A stretch of DNA of 24,281 nucleotides from Polymyxa betae (GCA_003693705.1 RBZT01000856.1:1-24281); one strand, 5' to 3'; positions 1-8,833 are shown, numbered from the stretch's first letter. Notes: generated by a model from the sequence alone, not told the origin. Program-made: numbers and translations.

Positions 1-62
1 TAAAGGACGATGATGAAGATGATTGAATAATAAAAAACTATTTACCTTAACGCTTGAATGAT

Positions 63-129
63 GATAGATAGATAGATAGACGATTACGATGACATAGATA
101 GAGATAGAGACAGACGACCACGACGACCA
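63..129. repeat. GATA/GACGA microsatellite
   Basis: Four and a half perfect GATA units at 63-80 pass into degenerate GATAGA, GACA and CGACCA units up to about 129. It lies just upstream of the small gene that ends at 691. Confidence 0.85.
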
Positions 130-265
130 ATGGGGTGTGAAAGACGAAAGGAGAATTGAAAGTGGGTTGCGCGCAGAATTCCCCACTGGTTTGCCGTGGC
201 TGCGCCGTTTCTTCTTCATAGTTCAAGCACCAAGTCATAGTTATTATTCTCTCGTCGTTGTTAAT

Positions 266-691
266 ATGGGTTCTGAACGCCCTTGCGATGATTGGGGGAG
301 TGATGAAAGTGCTTATGGTAATCGCGTTTTTAATTTGTTTATTGGACGCAAGATTGTCGAACTAATCAATATATACGCCTCCGTGGGAAATCACGAAGAA
401 TTCAAGGATATTATTGTCCAGCTGATAAATTGTCAATCACAATGGGAGAAATATGACAACATGGAATTCATCGCCAAGTTAGTTATAAAACTACTATCCA
501 AGAAACACCAACTCTACAATATGGACTACATGATCAACAATATCAAGCACATTATCCTGAGCGCTATTGATGAACTATATGCACTTGATAAATTTGATGA
601 TATGATTGAGATGATGGAAATAATGGTAGAACGAATCAATGGAAGCAAAAAGGCAAAACAACGTATATCTTTGAACATCTTTCAGGACTAA
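266..691 (+). CDS. Hypothetical protein, small helical, AT-rich gene
   Basis: I do not recognise this protein. The frame is open from 137 to the TAA at 689-691. I chose the ATG at 266 (141 residues, starting MGSERPCDDWGSDESAYGN) over the ATG at 137, because the first 43 codons of the longer frame look like translated leader and overlap the microsatellite flank. The protein starts acidic and Ser/Gly-rich, then becomes a run of amphipathic helices rich in Ile, Met, Asp and Lys (for example 'KIVELINIYASVGNHEEF' and 'DKFDDMIEMMEIMVERI'). There is no signal peptide, membrane segment or zinc motif. Its codons are clearly more AT-rich than those of the transposon genes around it, and it has no internal lesion. 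It may be a real host gene, an exon, or an acquired gene. A function cannot be assigned. Confidence 0.5.
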   Translation: MGSERPCDDWGSDESAYGNRVFNLFIGRKIVELINIYASVGNHEEFKDIIVQLINCQSQWEKYDNMEFIAKLVIKLLSKKHQLYNMDYMINNIKHIILSAIDELYALDKFDDMIEMMEIMVERINGSKKAKQRISLNIFQD

Positions 692-792
692 TCAATTGAA
701 GCAAGAAGACCAGATGAATTAACATACATATTCAATTCAATACATATTTTCTTTTCCTTATTAGGGATGTGAATTGGGAATTGATTTTTACG

Positions 793-958
793 AAAATGAC
801 AATTATCTGTTTAATATTTATTTAATATTTATTTAATTAGGATGTGTCATTTTTGGGTTGAATTTCCAAAAATGACAAACCCCAGACAAGGAAATAATCT
901 GTCATTTTTGAAAAAAAATCCAAAAATGACACGTTATAGGGTCTTATATATTTCCTTG
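793..958. repeat. Nested inverted-repeat array (TGTCATTTTTGG motif)
   Basis: Four copies of a TGTCATTTTTGG-type motif alternate in orientation: a partial reverse copy near 793-801, forward at 845-856, reverse at 866-877, forward at 900-910 and reverse at 920-931. The last pair is framed by a 10-bp inverted repeat (CAAGGAAATA at 887-896, TATTTCCTTG at 949-958), so it can form a nested hairpin. Positions 692-980 hold no gene. This could be a MITE end, a structured terminator or a protein-binding array. Confidence 0.7.
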
Positions 959-980
959 TGTCGTCGCTGTTCCGACATTC

Positions 981-1645
981 ATGGCAAACACCGACATCAC
1001 CGACGTTGAGATCCTGGCAATTTTGGAAGATGATGCGTGGTACCTGCCCCTGCTGGTGGATCATCCTCTGGTTTCGCTCCTATCACCTGCACACCTTTGT
1101 CGGCATCAAAAAAGTGTTGTTGTAGTCCGGAAACGTCCAGGACCCAAACGTAATCACAGTGTCCGCAGGCTTCCGTGGGCGAATCTTAACGCAGTCTCGT
1201 CGTAGCTTGAAAACTTGACAAATATTCTTGTTTTTGTTATAAAGTAATAATTTGCTACAGCTGTTTCAGGTAGGCAGTCTAACGCGATTACCGAATCTGT
1301 CGCTTTGAAAAATCGCTTGGATGTCAAATCGTCTTCTGATGATGGCGTCCAGGCCGTGTCTGCTAAATTACAGGCTCAGGGAGACGTGAAAGAGAGGGAG
1401 AGAAAGCCCAAACGGTAAAACACTTGGGCGAATGCGTCGAAATTGGGTTTGTAATCGTTGCTGCTTCAATATCTGAGCTTGGAGCAGCGCGCACAGCTAA
1501 AAACAGTTTCGCTTCTGCCGAGGGTAAAGTCATAGCAAAACTTGAACCCTTACAGTCGGAGCAGCAGGCTATATCCATCAGGAGACTGCCTTGTTACAAT
1601 CAATGTAATCTGCTCTCAATACAATCGTTGAAAGACTCAGTCTAA
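981..1645 (+). pseudogene. Remnants of an unrecognised gene
   Basis: There are three open pieces on the + strand. The first runs 981-1205 and starts MANTDITDVEILAILEDDAW. The second, 1251-1418, is in the same frame and reads into a Lys/Glu/Gln-rich tail (AVSAKLQAQGDVKERERKPK). The third, 1424-1645, is in another frame and includes SELGAARTAKNSFASAEGK. Between the first two lies an intron-like stretch with a pyrimidine-rich TGTTTCAG acceptor near 1262-1269, although I see no clear donor. Composition and charge suggest former coding sequence, probably a coiled coil, broken by a stop and a frameshift. No family is recognised, and some pieces could be chance open frames. Confidence 0.3.
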
Positions 1646-1853
1646 CTTCAGATACTGTGAAAGAGTGCAAAGTTGAAGTTGAAGTTGGAAAGAAGCCGCT
1701 CCGAAAGTTCTCTTTTGATTCAAGACGGAAGGTCTGATCGGGACCGGAAAGGGCAGTCTTGACCGGAAAGGGAAGCCTTGACTCAGCTGACTGCGGGATC
1801 GATCTTAAATCACCTTCCTATCAAACCCTAAAACCCTAATATTCATTCCAACA
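1592..1853 (-). mobile_element. Candidate 3' LTR of Ty1/copia remnant
   Basis: On the - strand a sequence starts TGTTGGAATGAATATTAGGG at 1853, the usual form of a copia LTR start, downstream of the copia RNase H remnant at 2035-2490. A possible end, ...GATTGTAACA, falls at 1592, giving TGTT...AACA termini. It includes two telomere-like CCCTAAA units (1823-1840) and, at 1741-1783, a near-perfect tandem repeat of GACCGGAAAGGG(C/A)AG(T/C)CTT. The start is plausible. The end is uncertain, because no second LTR is present to compare. Confidence 0.4.
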
Positions 1854-2034
1854 CCCTCAGTTAAGTGTTCGTAGAATCTCTTAACTGGAGTTGAGAACCG
1901 AATGGAAATCCTGTAAAGGTTAGTCAGGAATTCGAGATGATAATGGTGGAGCACGCTGCGCAGGAATTGGGGAACAATAGATAATAGTGGGACTCTGTGT
2001 AAAGTTAATATGAACAAATACCCACAAAAAACTA

Positions 2035-2490
2035 TCAGCAGGAGTATGGACGGACATCCTTTACATTAAGTAAAGTCCGTAACTCCTGGAAATGCGGCCC
2101 TGGGAGGGCTTTGGTGAATATGTCAGCGATATTTTTCGCTGATTCAAATCTCTTGAGCGAGAAAACACCGTTAGCGATTTCCTCTTTGCTAAAGTGATAT
2201 TTTAGGATGGTATGCTTTATTGAAGACTGGTTTAGGCTGCGATGGCCATAGGATATGCAACCATGATTGTCTTCAAAAATGACAAGTGGTGACTGCATTG
2301 GAGAACCTATTTCGTAAAGTAGGTTTCGGAGCCATTTTCCGTGTTTTGCGGATTCGGAAGATAATGGTGTATTAGTAAACATTTTACAAGTATAGTCTAC
2401 TGTGCCTACATGTATTATAAAGACATAACCGCCGACTGATTTTCTTCATTTTCCCAATCAGAATCTGAGAACGTTGCTGATGTTGGACAG
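2035..2490 (-). pseudogene. Ty1/copia RNase H remnant
   Basis: This is the C-terminal part of a copia polyprotein RNase H, the domain that removes RNA from the cDNA hybrid. On the - strand it runs through FSDSDW (first catalytic Asp region), GYVFIIH, SSESAKHGKWLRNLLYEIG (the catalytic SSTEAEY region, altered), IFEDNHGCISYGH (third Asp), KYHFSKEEI and the closing NIADIFTKALPGPHF block. The SDSDW part and the GYVF part are in different frames, so there is a frameshift near 2425-2432. GAG, integrase and RT are absent; the element is truncated at its 5' side. The stretch 2490-2609 is open in the same frame but I cannot align it with confidence. Confidence 0.85.
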
Positions 2491-2751
2491 TTCTTGGGAG
2501 ATTCATTGAAGTATGGTAGCGGACGCCTTAACTCTACAATCACTGTATGGGGCTGCGCAGAATCCCTAAGAAATTTACCGAAGACCAGGGACCTGCCCAA
2601 TAACTTCATAAATCGACAGTCTCATCGAACGCAATCAGATTATGAAATTTTTGAAAAAGTATTTTTTTCGCAGATTAGTAGCGGTTTGAATTTATTAGAG
2701 TGACACACCCATTGAGAAAACACGTCAAATTGGATCGCACTTTTGTATATA

Positions 2752-2810
2752 CAGTGGATTATTTTTTTGCGTACAGTCACGCACTTTTTTCCGCGCAGAT
2801 ATTTTTTGCA
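2752..2810 (+). repeat. Candidate left terminus of DDE transposon
   Basis: TA followed by CAGTGGATTATTTTTTTGCG resembles the ends of Tc1/mariner-type elements, which insert at TA. GCGTACAGTCACGCAC follows directly. If gypsy1 is removed, this site lies about 170 bp upstream of the ATG of the transposase gene that resumes at 8834. No matching right end was found. Apart from this, 2610-2899 holds no gene. Confidence 0.35.
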
Positions 2811-2899
2811 TTTTCAATAGCATCCTGTGATCCGTGACATTTTCAAAGCGATTCTCACTTGTCGACGATACCACGCCCAGGGAAACAGAATAAACATCT

Positions 2900-3096
2900 T
2901 GTAGCAGATCTACGGGTTCAGATCTTCGTGATTTGGGGCTAAAATTAATTCTGTATTCCAGCTCCCATTTCCAGTCCGGTTATTCCGTCACGGAGTCCAT
3001 TTGAGTCCGTGGCGGAGTCGTCCTGAATAAAGGGCCGTTAATATATATAATAAAATAAGGGTCTTTTTCTGGAAATATTCTGCAAATATTGACACA
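2900..3096 (-). repeat. Gypsy1 3' LTR
   Basis: 197 bp, matching 8622-8813 almost base for base, with an extra 5 bp in the AT-rich stretch near 3045-3057. On the - strand it starts TGTGTCAATATTTGC, has a TATATATA stretch likely to be the promoter, and carries ACTCCGCCACGGACT and ACTCCGTGACGG near its middle. Confidence 0.95.
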
Positions 3097-3108
3097 CTCC
3101 TCTCTTCG
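3097..3108 (-). other. Gypsy1 polypurine tract
   Basis: On the - strand CGAAGAGAGGAG abuts the TGTGTC start of the 3' LTR. This is the expected position and composition of the plus-strand primer tract. Confidence 0.8.
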
Positions 3109-3160
3109 AAATACTCGTCTGGCTCTTGAATCGTTCTTATACAGTACCTAAATTTCACAG

Positions 3161-3184
3161 TTAGGGTTAAGGGTTTTAGGGTTT
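3161..3184 (+). repeat. Telomere-like motif
   Basis: TTAGGG, TTAAGGG and TTTTAGGG in a row, followed by TTT. They lie in the untranslated tail of gypsy1 between the chromodomain stop and the 3' LTR. It is short and degenerate, so it may be chance. Confidence 0.5.
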
Positions 3185-3186
3185 CG

Positions 3187-3345
3187 TCAATGTCTGCTTT
3201 CATTCATGTCTTCGATCATCTAGTCTTCAGCCTTCCGTCCTCTGGTCGTCTGTCTACTGTCATCAGTCATCTGTCTTCAATCTACAGTCATCAGTCTTCT
3301 GCCGTCTGTCTTCGGGCTAGCCTTCATCATCTTTCTTCTTTCTCT
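3187..3345 (+). repeat. Pyrimidine-rich degenerate repeat (GTCTTC/GTCATC)
   Basis: Variants of GTCTTC, GTCATC and GTCTGTC recur. One block (ACTGTCATCAGTCATCTGTC) repeats with changes about 35 bp on (ACAGTCATCAGTCTTCTGCC). It sits in the 3' untranslated region of gypsy1. No other gene is seen in 3097-3486. Confidence 0.6.
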
Positions 3346-3486
3346 ATATAAAAAAATAATTATTTAACAATTGGTCAATCTCCAATTTTTTCTGGACCTC
3401 ATCTATTTATCCATTCTTTACTTGTCTACATAAATAATCCGCATTAAAACCCAGTGGGATAAAAGCATGAATTTATTTATTGACTT

Positions 3487-4568
3487 TCAATTGGATTTCA
3501 GAAACCCAGCTGCTTCTTCTGCCAGTTCGTGGCCTTCTAACTTTAACTTTTTAATATATTTCTCTACTTTCGCAGGAATATCTTCATATAGAGTCTTAAG
3601 TGGCTCCCATGAGTCTTCGTCATGTGAGAAACCTCTCCATTCGACTAAAAATTCTAACTGGTTGCTGTCTGCATTCAGACTGTTAGTAAGCGATCCAATC
3701 TCCTGTGTACAAGTGTTGAGACAGAGTCCAATTCTGGTGGCGCACGTCATACTCCCGCGACTGGCTGCGCCGTCTCCACTGGTCATCTCGAGGAAGGGAG
3801 GGTGCAACCCTCTGATGACAACGGTGCCAACAGTTGAAGACGGAGAAGTCCGTGGCGGAGTTTTGGTTTATATGGTAATGCCCTAATTCTATACTGTGAT
3901 ATATAATGCCTCCGGGCCATAATACAATTCATTCTGCTATTGATTGTATTTAGCTCACATCGTTCTGAATCGTAGCCGCTTCCCGGAGCGAGAAAACCAA
4001 CACAGACGGCATCCTTTAAGGTCTTCAACTTGATAACTTTCGTTATCATTTGCAAACTGACTTTTTATCTCTTCGGTAACGTTAAGTTTGTCATCTGCGT
4101 AGAATCGTATCCTGGCTCCGTGAATCCTCTTTCGCGCGAATCCACGATGTTTTCGACTTCGAATATGTAGTGGTCTTCTGTAGCGACTATTCGGTACGGG
4201 CCGCGCCCCTTTAAGAAAAGTTTGCGTCCGGACATTTTAGCGGGCTCCGCTATGCCAACTAACACGTAATCGCCGATACCGAAATTCGGCTCTCTTCGGT
4301 ATTTGTTTGCGGTCCTTTTCTTCGCATCTCGTTGCTTCCGAGACGTTTCTTCTACTTCTTTATGCATTTTTTCTTACGCATTTTCAAGGTCATCTACCAG
4401 TTTTTGAATCTGGTCTTTCGACATTCTTATTTTAATATTTTAATAAAATTAAGATTTTTTGGATTTTTGAAAATTTCTTCTAATGGGTTATCTGGCTGTA
4501 AGCCAGTCATCACTGTTATGGGAGCGTTTCCGTTGAGTCGGCTCTGCGGTCTATGATTCAACGTATGC
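3487..4568 (-). pseudogene. Gypsy1 integrase C-terminus and chromodomain, split by a solo LTR
   Basis: This is the end of the gypsy1 polyprotein. From high to low coordinates it reads the block WDKEYWPWLNSNVEHTLNH, then TAVTVM-like integrase tail, an MSKDQIQKLVDDLENA stretch ended by TAA near 4374, then YRREPNFGIGDYVLVG (the integrase GPY/F-type region, with GRGPYRIV) and a chromodomain. The chromodomain, which binds histone tails and targets integration in chromoviruses, reads QLEFLVEWRGFSHDEDSWEP. It is cut between GCRL and NADSNQ by the 3681-4002 insertion; removing the insert with one CAGAC copy restores the frame. The first part is frameshifted relative to the upstream pol frame near 4615-4625, where about 25 bp seem missing against gypsy3. 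Confidence 0.85.
3681..4002. mobile_element. Solo LTR (copia-like) in gypsy1 chromodomain
   Basis: A 322-bp insertion with TGTTAG...CCAACA ends and perfect 5-bp direct repeats CAGAC on both sides (3676-3680 and 4003-4007). There is no internal coding. It has TATA-type sequences near 3870 and 3899. Size, termini and duplication fit an LTR left after recombination between the two LTRs of an element; TGTT...AACA ends suggest Ty1/copia. It contains AGTCCGTGGCGGAGT (about 3847-3861), also found in the gypsy1 LTR. Confidence 0.85.
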
Positions 4569-6809
4569 TCAACGTTGGAATTCAACCAGGGCCAGTATTC
4601 CTTGTCCCAACGTAATCAGCGATAGATAGCACTTATTCACCACTTCGATGCTTCCGTTATTATAGTGCCCGTACGCTGTAGTGAGATGCTGTGTAACATT
4701 ACACTTCAGCGCAAATTTCTTCATGGTTTCGGACACAAAGTACGACGTCATGTCTGAGACCAACATCTCCGGGGTCCCAAACAACGCGCGCCATTCCATC
4801 AGTGCTTCGACCGAGACTTCTGTATCAGGGATCTTTGCGGGTGTTATCTTCACGAGGCCCGAAAGGTCGTCGCGCAAAATCAGGTTCCACTGATATTCGT
4901 GAATCCCGTTTTTCTTCGTTGACCATACATAAATCCAGTCCATATGGATCACTTTATTGCATTTGGATGCGTGAATTTGTGTACCTAGCGGCCTAGGAAT
5001 ACGTATTCCCCCTCTTGTTGGTAGGCAATGTAAACTCGAGTTACATAAAGTGCGCATGTCTTCTGCGCAGTTTTGCCAGTAAAAATACTGCGAAAGTTTC
5101 TGCGTAGCAGCCTGATAGCCTAGGTGGCCGCTGCTTTCGACTGAATGCGCAATTATACAAAGCCTAATCTTCAAATTTTCAGTATCTTTAGGAATTATAA
5201 TCTTCTGTTTATCTTGCGTAACTAATAACCCGTCTTCATTGTATTTAGGGTTTTTGACTTGTAAAAAGTCTTGTTGCGCCTTTTTGATTTCTTCTATCGA
5301 TGGCCATACAAAATCAGGCCTGTGCATGGGTCGTACTCGCCCTTCGTCTGTGATCTTCAATACTTTCGCTCTTCTTATGAGGACAGGCCCATCTTCTCCT
5401 GTCGTACTGGCCCCCCAGCGTGTCATGAGGTCAGCCCAATAATTTTCTTCGCCTTTGATATGCTCTATCTCGTAACGAAATCTCTGCATTTCTAGGGCCC
5501 ATCTCTGCAATTTCTGCGCAGTAAGGTTCGAAAACTGATGCGGAGACAAGATCTGTATCAAATTTTTATGATCGCAGAAAAGTTTAAATGGTTTCTTCAA
5601 TTGCACTAGATAATCAAGCTTTTGCATTGTATCTTCTATGGCAAATCCTTCTTTTTCGGCAACAGTCCAGTTTAGTTCCGACCCGTTAAACCGATGTCCC
5701 ACGAACCCTAGCGGTTCATGTCTCTGTAGTCCAATTGGTTTTTCTGAATCTTCAATCGGAATTTGTGTAACCATTCCAGATGTATTATATTCATTCTCAT
5801 CAGTGAACATACACTGAATCATATCATCTCTTGGGAATGAAAGCTTTGTACGATATGCGATCGCGGTCTTCAACTTCTCGAAAGCCAGCGCATGCTGCGG
5901 GCCCCAGCCATACTTCGATAAGCGAACTTGTCTCGCTACGCTTTTCGTTCGTGCTTGCTGGTTCTTCATTGATTCTTCAAATATATCTTGTAAGCATCTA
6001 ACTGTCTTATTATATTCTGGAATCGATCGGCTCATCCACTGAGTAGCCATGAGAAATTGCTGCCGGTCTCGCGCAGTTTTGAGCTGCGGTATTGCTAGTA
6101 GGGTCTCAATCCTTTCCGGGTCGTGGGTTACGCCATCCGGAGAGAATATTCGTCCACAGAATTTGGCCGACCTACTGTAGAGTTCACACTTCTTCACGTT
6201 AAATTTTATGTTACTTTCTACGGCCAATTGTAATGTCTTCTCAAGATACTGGAACCAGTCATCTAATGTCTTCGCATGTCCCAGCAGGTCATCAATCCAT
6301 ATAATCAAGGCTTTATTAAGGAGGTTTTTAAAGACTCCAGCCATTCTTGCCTGGAACTGGGTCGCTGAATTTAAAGCGCCCTGAATTGACCTTCTAGGCG
6401 TATACACGCCATTATCTGTCATAAATGAGAACATTTCTTGACAATCTTCTGCTAGCGGCATCATCCAGAATCCTTTGAATGCATCCAGCTTGAACCAGTG
6501 CCTGGATCCCGCTAAATGGTTGACTATGGATTCTAAAAATGGCAAAGGCCACGCTGTGCTCTCGCTGATCGCGTTGACTGCTCTCAGATCGACGCACATT
6601 CTTTTTCCACCGTCACCTTTCTTCACTACAACTACAGGAGAGGCCCACTTTGAATTTTGATTTTCATGGACCAGTCCATATTTCATCAATTCTTCTACGA
6701 ATTTCTGGTATTTTCTTGCCGGGCATTTGTAAGGTTGTGAATTGGGTTCAGCTGAGTCACGAAAGGGGTGACCTTTGCTGGCGGTTCTGGCCCTAACTTC
6801 ACCTGCCAT
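4569..6809 (-). pseudogene. Gypsy1 pol: RT, RNase H and integrase
   Basis: One open frame of 746 codons. RT comes first: WASPVVVVKKGDGGKRMCVD, LDAFKGFWMMPLA and IIWIDDLLGH, the last carrying the catalytic Asp pair near 6290-6308. RNase H follows with MFTDENE (Asp), TVAEKEGFA (Glu) and LFCDHKNL (Asp). Integrase has the HH part of its zinc finger (IIAHSVESSGHLGYQ) but CNSSLHC where gypsy3 has CNSCLHC, so one zinc ligand may be lost. The catalytic D, D, E are seen in HMDWIYV, LVSDMTSYF and NNGSIEVVN. The frame ends prematurely at the TGA at 4569, and its start is shifted one base from the protease-linker frame near 6740. The polyprotein copies and inserts the element; here it is not a single intact frame. 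Confidence 0.93.
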
Positions 6810-7510
6810 GCTTTTTCAAATTTGTATAATAAATTCTGCAGTTTATTTCGCCATTCTTTGGGGAGACCATTTTCTTCTGCTCTCTTCAGCATTGCTTCAA
6901 TTTCGGACCGCACCTCCGTTTGGTCCACGGACCCAATTACTGCGCCCTCTTCCTGGTCACTCCCTTCTTCGATATCACTTTTTGGCGATTCTTAATCAGT
7001 TCTCTGGGTGCCATTAGCTTCGTTTCTGACATTCTTCCGCCAAATAAGTGCGTCGAGCGCAGTTTTTGGCTCTATTCCCAGTTCTTCAAGCAGGTCGCTC
7101 CCCAGTATGATTTCGTCACTGGGTACATCCCATATCTGGCACTTCCGTCGGCGTGATACGACTTCACGCGCACATGTCCGTAGTCTAATTTCTAGAGTTA
7201 CGGCGCCCGTGACGACTACCTCTGTAACATTATCGCCCAGATGTAACCGCACGGGCTCTGCGAGCTGTATCTTCTCTATGGTAGGGTCAATTTTCATAGC
7301 ACGATCGGCTATTATTTTTGGTATTAGAGGCACCGCCGTGGCGCCGCTATCTAGGATACCTGGTACGTATAAACCTTCACAGATCCTAACATCTATTTGT
7401 TTGTCATCTTCCCTACTCCTGATTCGGCATACCAATGGACACTTTGAATGTTTCTTCTTGAATTTATTATCTTTCTCCATCAAAAGTGCGCGAATTTCCG
7501 CTTTAGTCAA
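6695..7510 (-). pseudogene. Gypsy1 aspartic protease and linker to RT
   Basis: Retroviral-type aspartic protease that cleaves the polyprotein. The active site is ILDSGATAVPLIP, and the closing block is DVPSDEIILGSDLLEELGI, which is shared with the other gypsy copies (DVPGDEIILGSDILESLGI in gypsy3). It is in frame with the gag zinc knuckle upstream, consistent with a single gag-pol frame. TAA at 6989-6991 interrupts the linker, which continues in frame (QTEVRSEIEAMLKRAEENG, PPAKVTPFVTQL) and then loses frame to the RT near 6740. Confidence 0.88.
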
Positions 7511-7512
7511 GG

Positions 7513-8597
7513 GATGGGTTGGGCACAGAAAGGCCGGATGCCCAATTTTGTGACAGCTGAATCATTCCAGCGTACAGTTTTCATCGATTTCTCTACTCTT
7601 CGGTTTCTTCTCCTTCTGGGGTTTCTTCGGATTAACAGTTACCTGTTGTTCAGGGGAGCGCTTCTTTCCCGTGGTCTTCCTTTCGCTAACCGCCTTCAGC
7701 GCTGTTGCGGTCTCTTCATGGCTCTCGGCCTTCATCTCAAGGATTATGCCGAACGCCAGAGGCCGCGACCACAGCTTCGGCTCTCTTTTTAGCGCGGTCT
7801 CCATAATCTTCTTAAGACCTACAGGTTCAACAGCGTTCAGTAAATATTTTACCTTCCGCTTCTTCCCTTCTTCTTCTTCTTTGAAGACGTCACCCCATCC
7901 GTTTTCTTCAACAATCTGATCGAAACGGATCATCATAGCCATCACTCGACCACTGGGAGGTGTGATGCGGGGGTCCATCTTAACGGCCTTCAGCTTCTTG
8001 TCCATGAGCGCATCGTTGGAAAGGTCGGAGGCCAGAAAACCGTCCATCCAACCTTCGATATCCTGATCCGTCACATCTTCGACTGATATTTCAAGCTTAT
8101 TGTCACAAATAAACTTTAACATCGGACGGTTCAATGCAGGATACCAACGAGCGTGGGGTGACTCCCCGGAACTCAGCCTCTCGAAAAACGCGTAGGTAGC
8201 GCTCTCGTTCTTTCCGAAACTTCAACATACGGTTCCGGTCGGGGATCTTCAGGATCGGCGCCCGATTGGTTTCCAGTATGGCGAGGCCGCCAGAGGCCGC
8301 GTTGCGCTGCCCATCCCCACGATAAATGTTACCACGACGGTCAGCTACCTCTTCTGGATCTTCCCGGTGCATGCTCTGCTGCCGAACAATCTCAGCATTC
8401 GAGAATGCACCATTGGCGATGGCCTCCGCCGTCGCCATTGCAGCTTCGGACCACTCGTCATTGTCGTCACCGGCTTCATCTGTCGCAGTTTCATCTTCGG
8501 CTTCTTCATTCACCGCATCACTGCGGTGATCATCTTCTTCGGATTCGACTGACATGTCGTCCACGAGGTTCTGAGATTCTTCTTCAGTAATCCTCAC
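7513..8597 (-). pseudogene. Gypsy1 gag with zinc knuckle
   Basis: Structural protein of the virus-like particle. The N-terminal part (from the first ATG at 8555; the open frame reaches 8597 with no ATG) is very acidic and Ala-rich, then basic (NRMLKFRKERERYLRVF). A frameshift between 8103 and 8134 moves to the second part, which has the capsid-like EGWMDGFLASDLSNDALMD and a Lys-rich tail. A CCHC knuckle follows, F-S-C-H-K-I-G-H-P-A-F-L-C, whose first Cys position is the TGA at 7562-7564. The frame continues directly into the protease. In gypsy2 the same knuckle is intact (CFNCQEKGHPLFLC), which supports the reading. Confidence 0.85.
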
Positions 8598-8621
8598 AAT
8601 CTTTGCTAGATAAAACGTCTT

Positions 8622-8813
8622 TGTAGCAGATCTACGGGTTCAGATCTTCGTGATTCGGGGCTAAAATGAATTCTGTATTCCAGCTCCCATTTCCAGTCCG
8701 GTTATTCCGTCACGGAGTCCATTTGAGTCCGTGGCGGAGTCGTCCTGAATATAGGGCCGTTTATATATATAATAAGGGTCTTTTTCTGGAAATATTCTGC
8801 AAATATTGACACA
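8622..8813 (-). repeat. Gypsy1 5' LTR
   Basis: 192 bp, starting TGTGTCAATATTTGC on the - strand and ending GATCTGCTACA. It contains AGATCT twice near its end, a TATATATA promoter-like stretch, and the ACTCCG(C/T) repeats. The bases after it (AAGACGTTTTATC) do not start with TGG, so I could not assign the tRNA primer. Confidence 0.95.
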
Positions 8814-8833
8814 ATCTTCAGAAGCTTTCAGAA

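Larger units (their letters stand above)
2900..8813 (-). mobile_element. Gypsy1: full-length Ty3/gypsy chromovirus-type retrotransposon
   Basis: A complete element of about 5.9 kb in - orientation. It has two LTRs (8622-8813 and 2900-3096) with TGTGTC...CTACA ends, a purine-rich tract beside the 3' LTR, and the order gag, protease, RT, RNase H, integrase, chromodomain. ATCT, or ATCTT if the terminal T is shared, flanks it at 2896-2900 and 8814-8818 as the target-site duplication. The LTRs differ by four substitutions and one 5-bp indel. The coding region has several stops and frameshifts and a solo LTR at 3681-4002. It interrupts the leader of a DDE transposase gene (resuming at 8834). Confidence 0.93.

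Noticed and set aside
837-1064. 75-codon - strand frame over the inverted repeats
   Set aside because: It contains the palindromic array in both orientations and has no protein-like pattern.
3467-3886. 139-codon + strand frame
   Set aside because: It is antisense to the gypsy1 chromodomain and runs through the solo LTR border, so it cannot be one gene.
7008-7553. 181-codon + strand frame
   Set aside because: It is antisense to the gypsy1 protease, which has clear family motifs.
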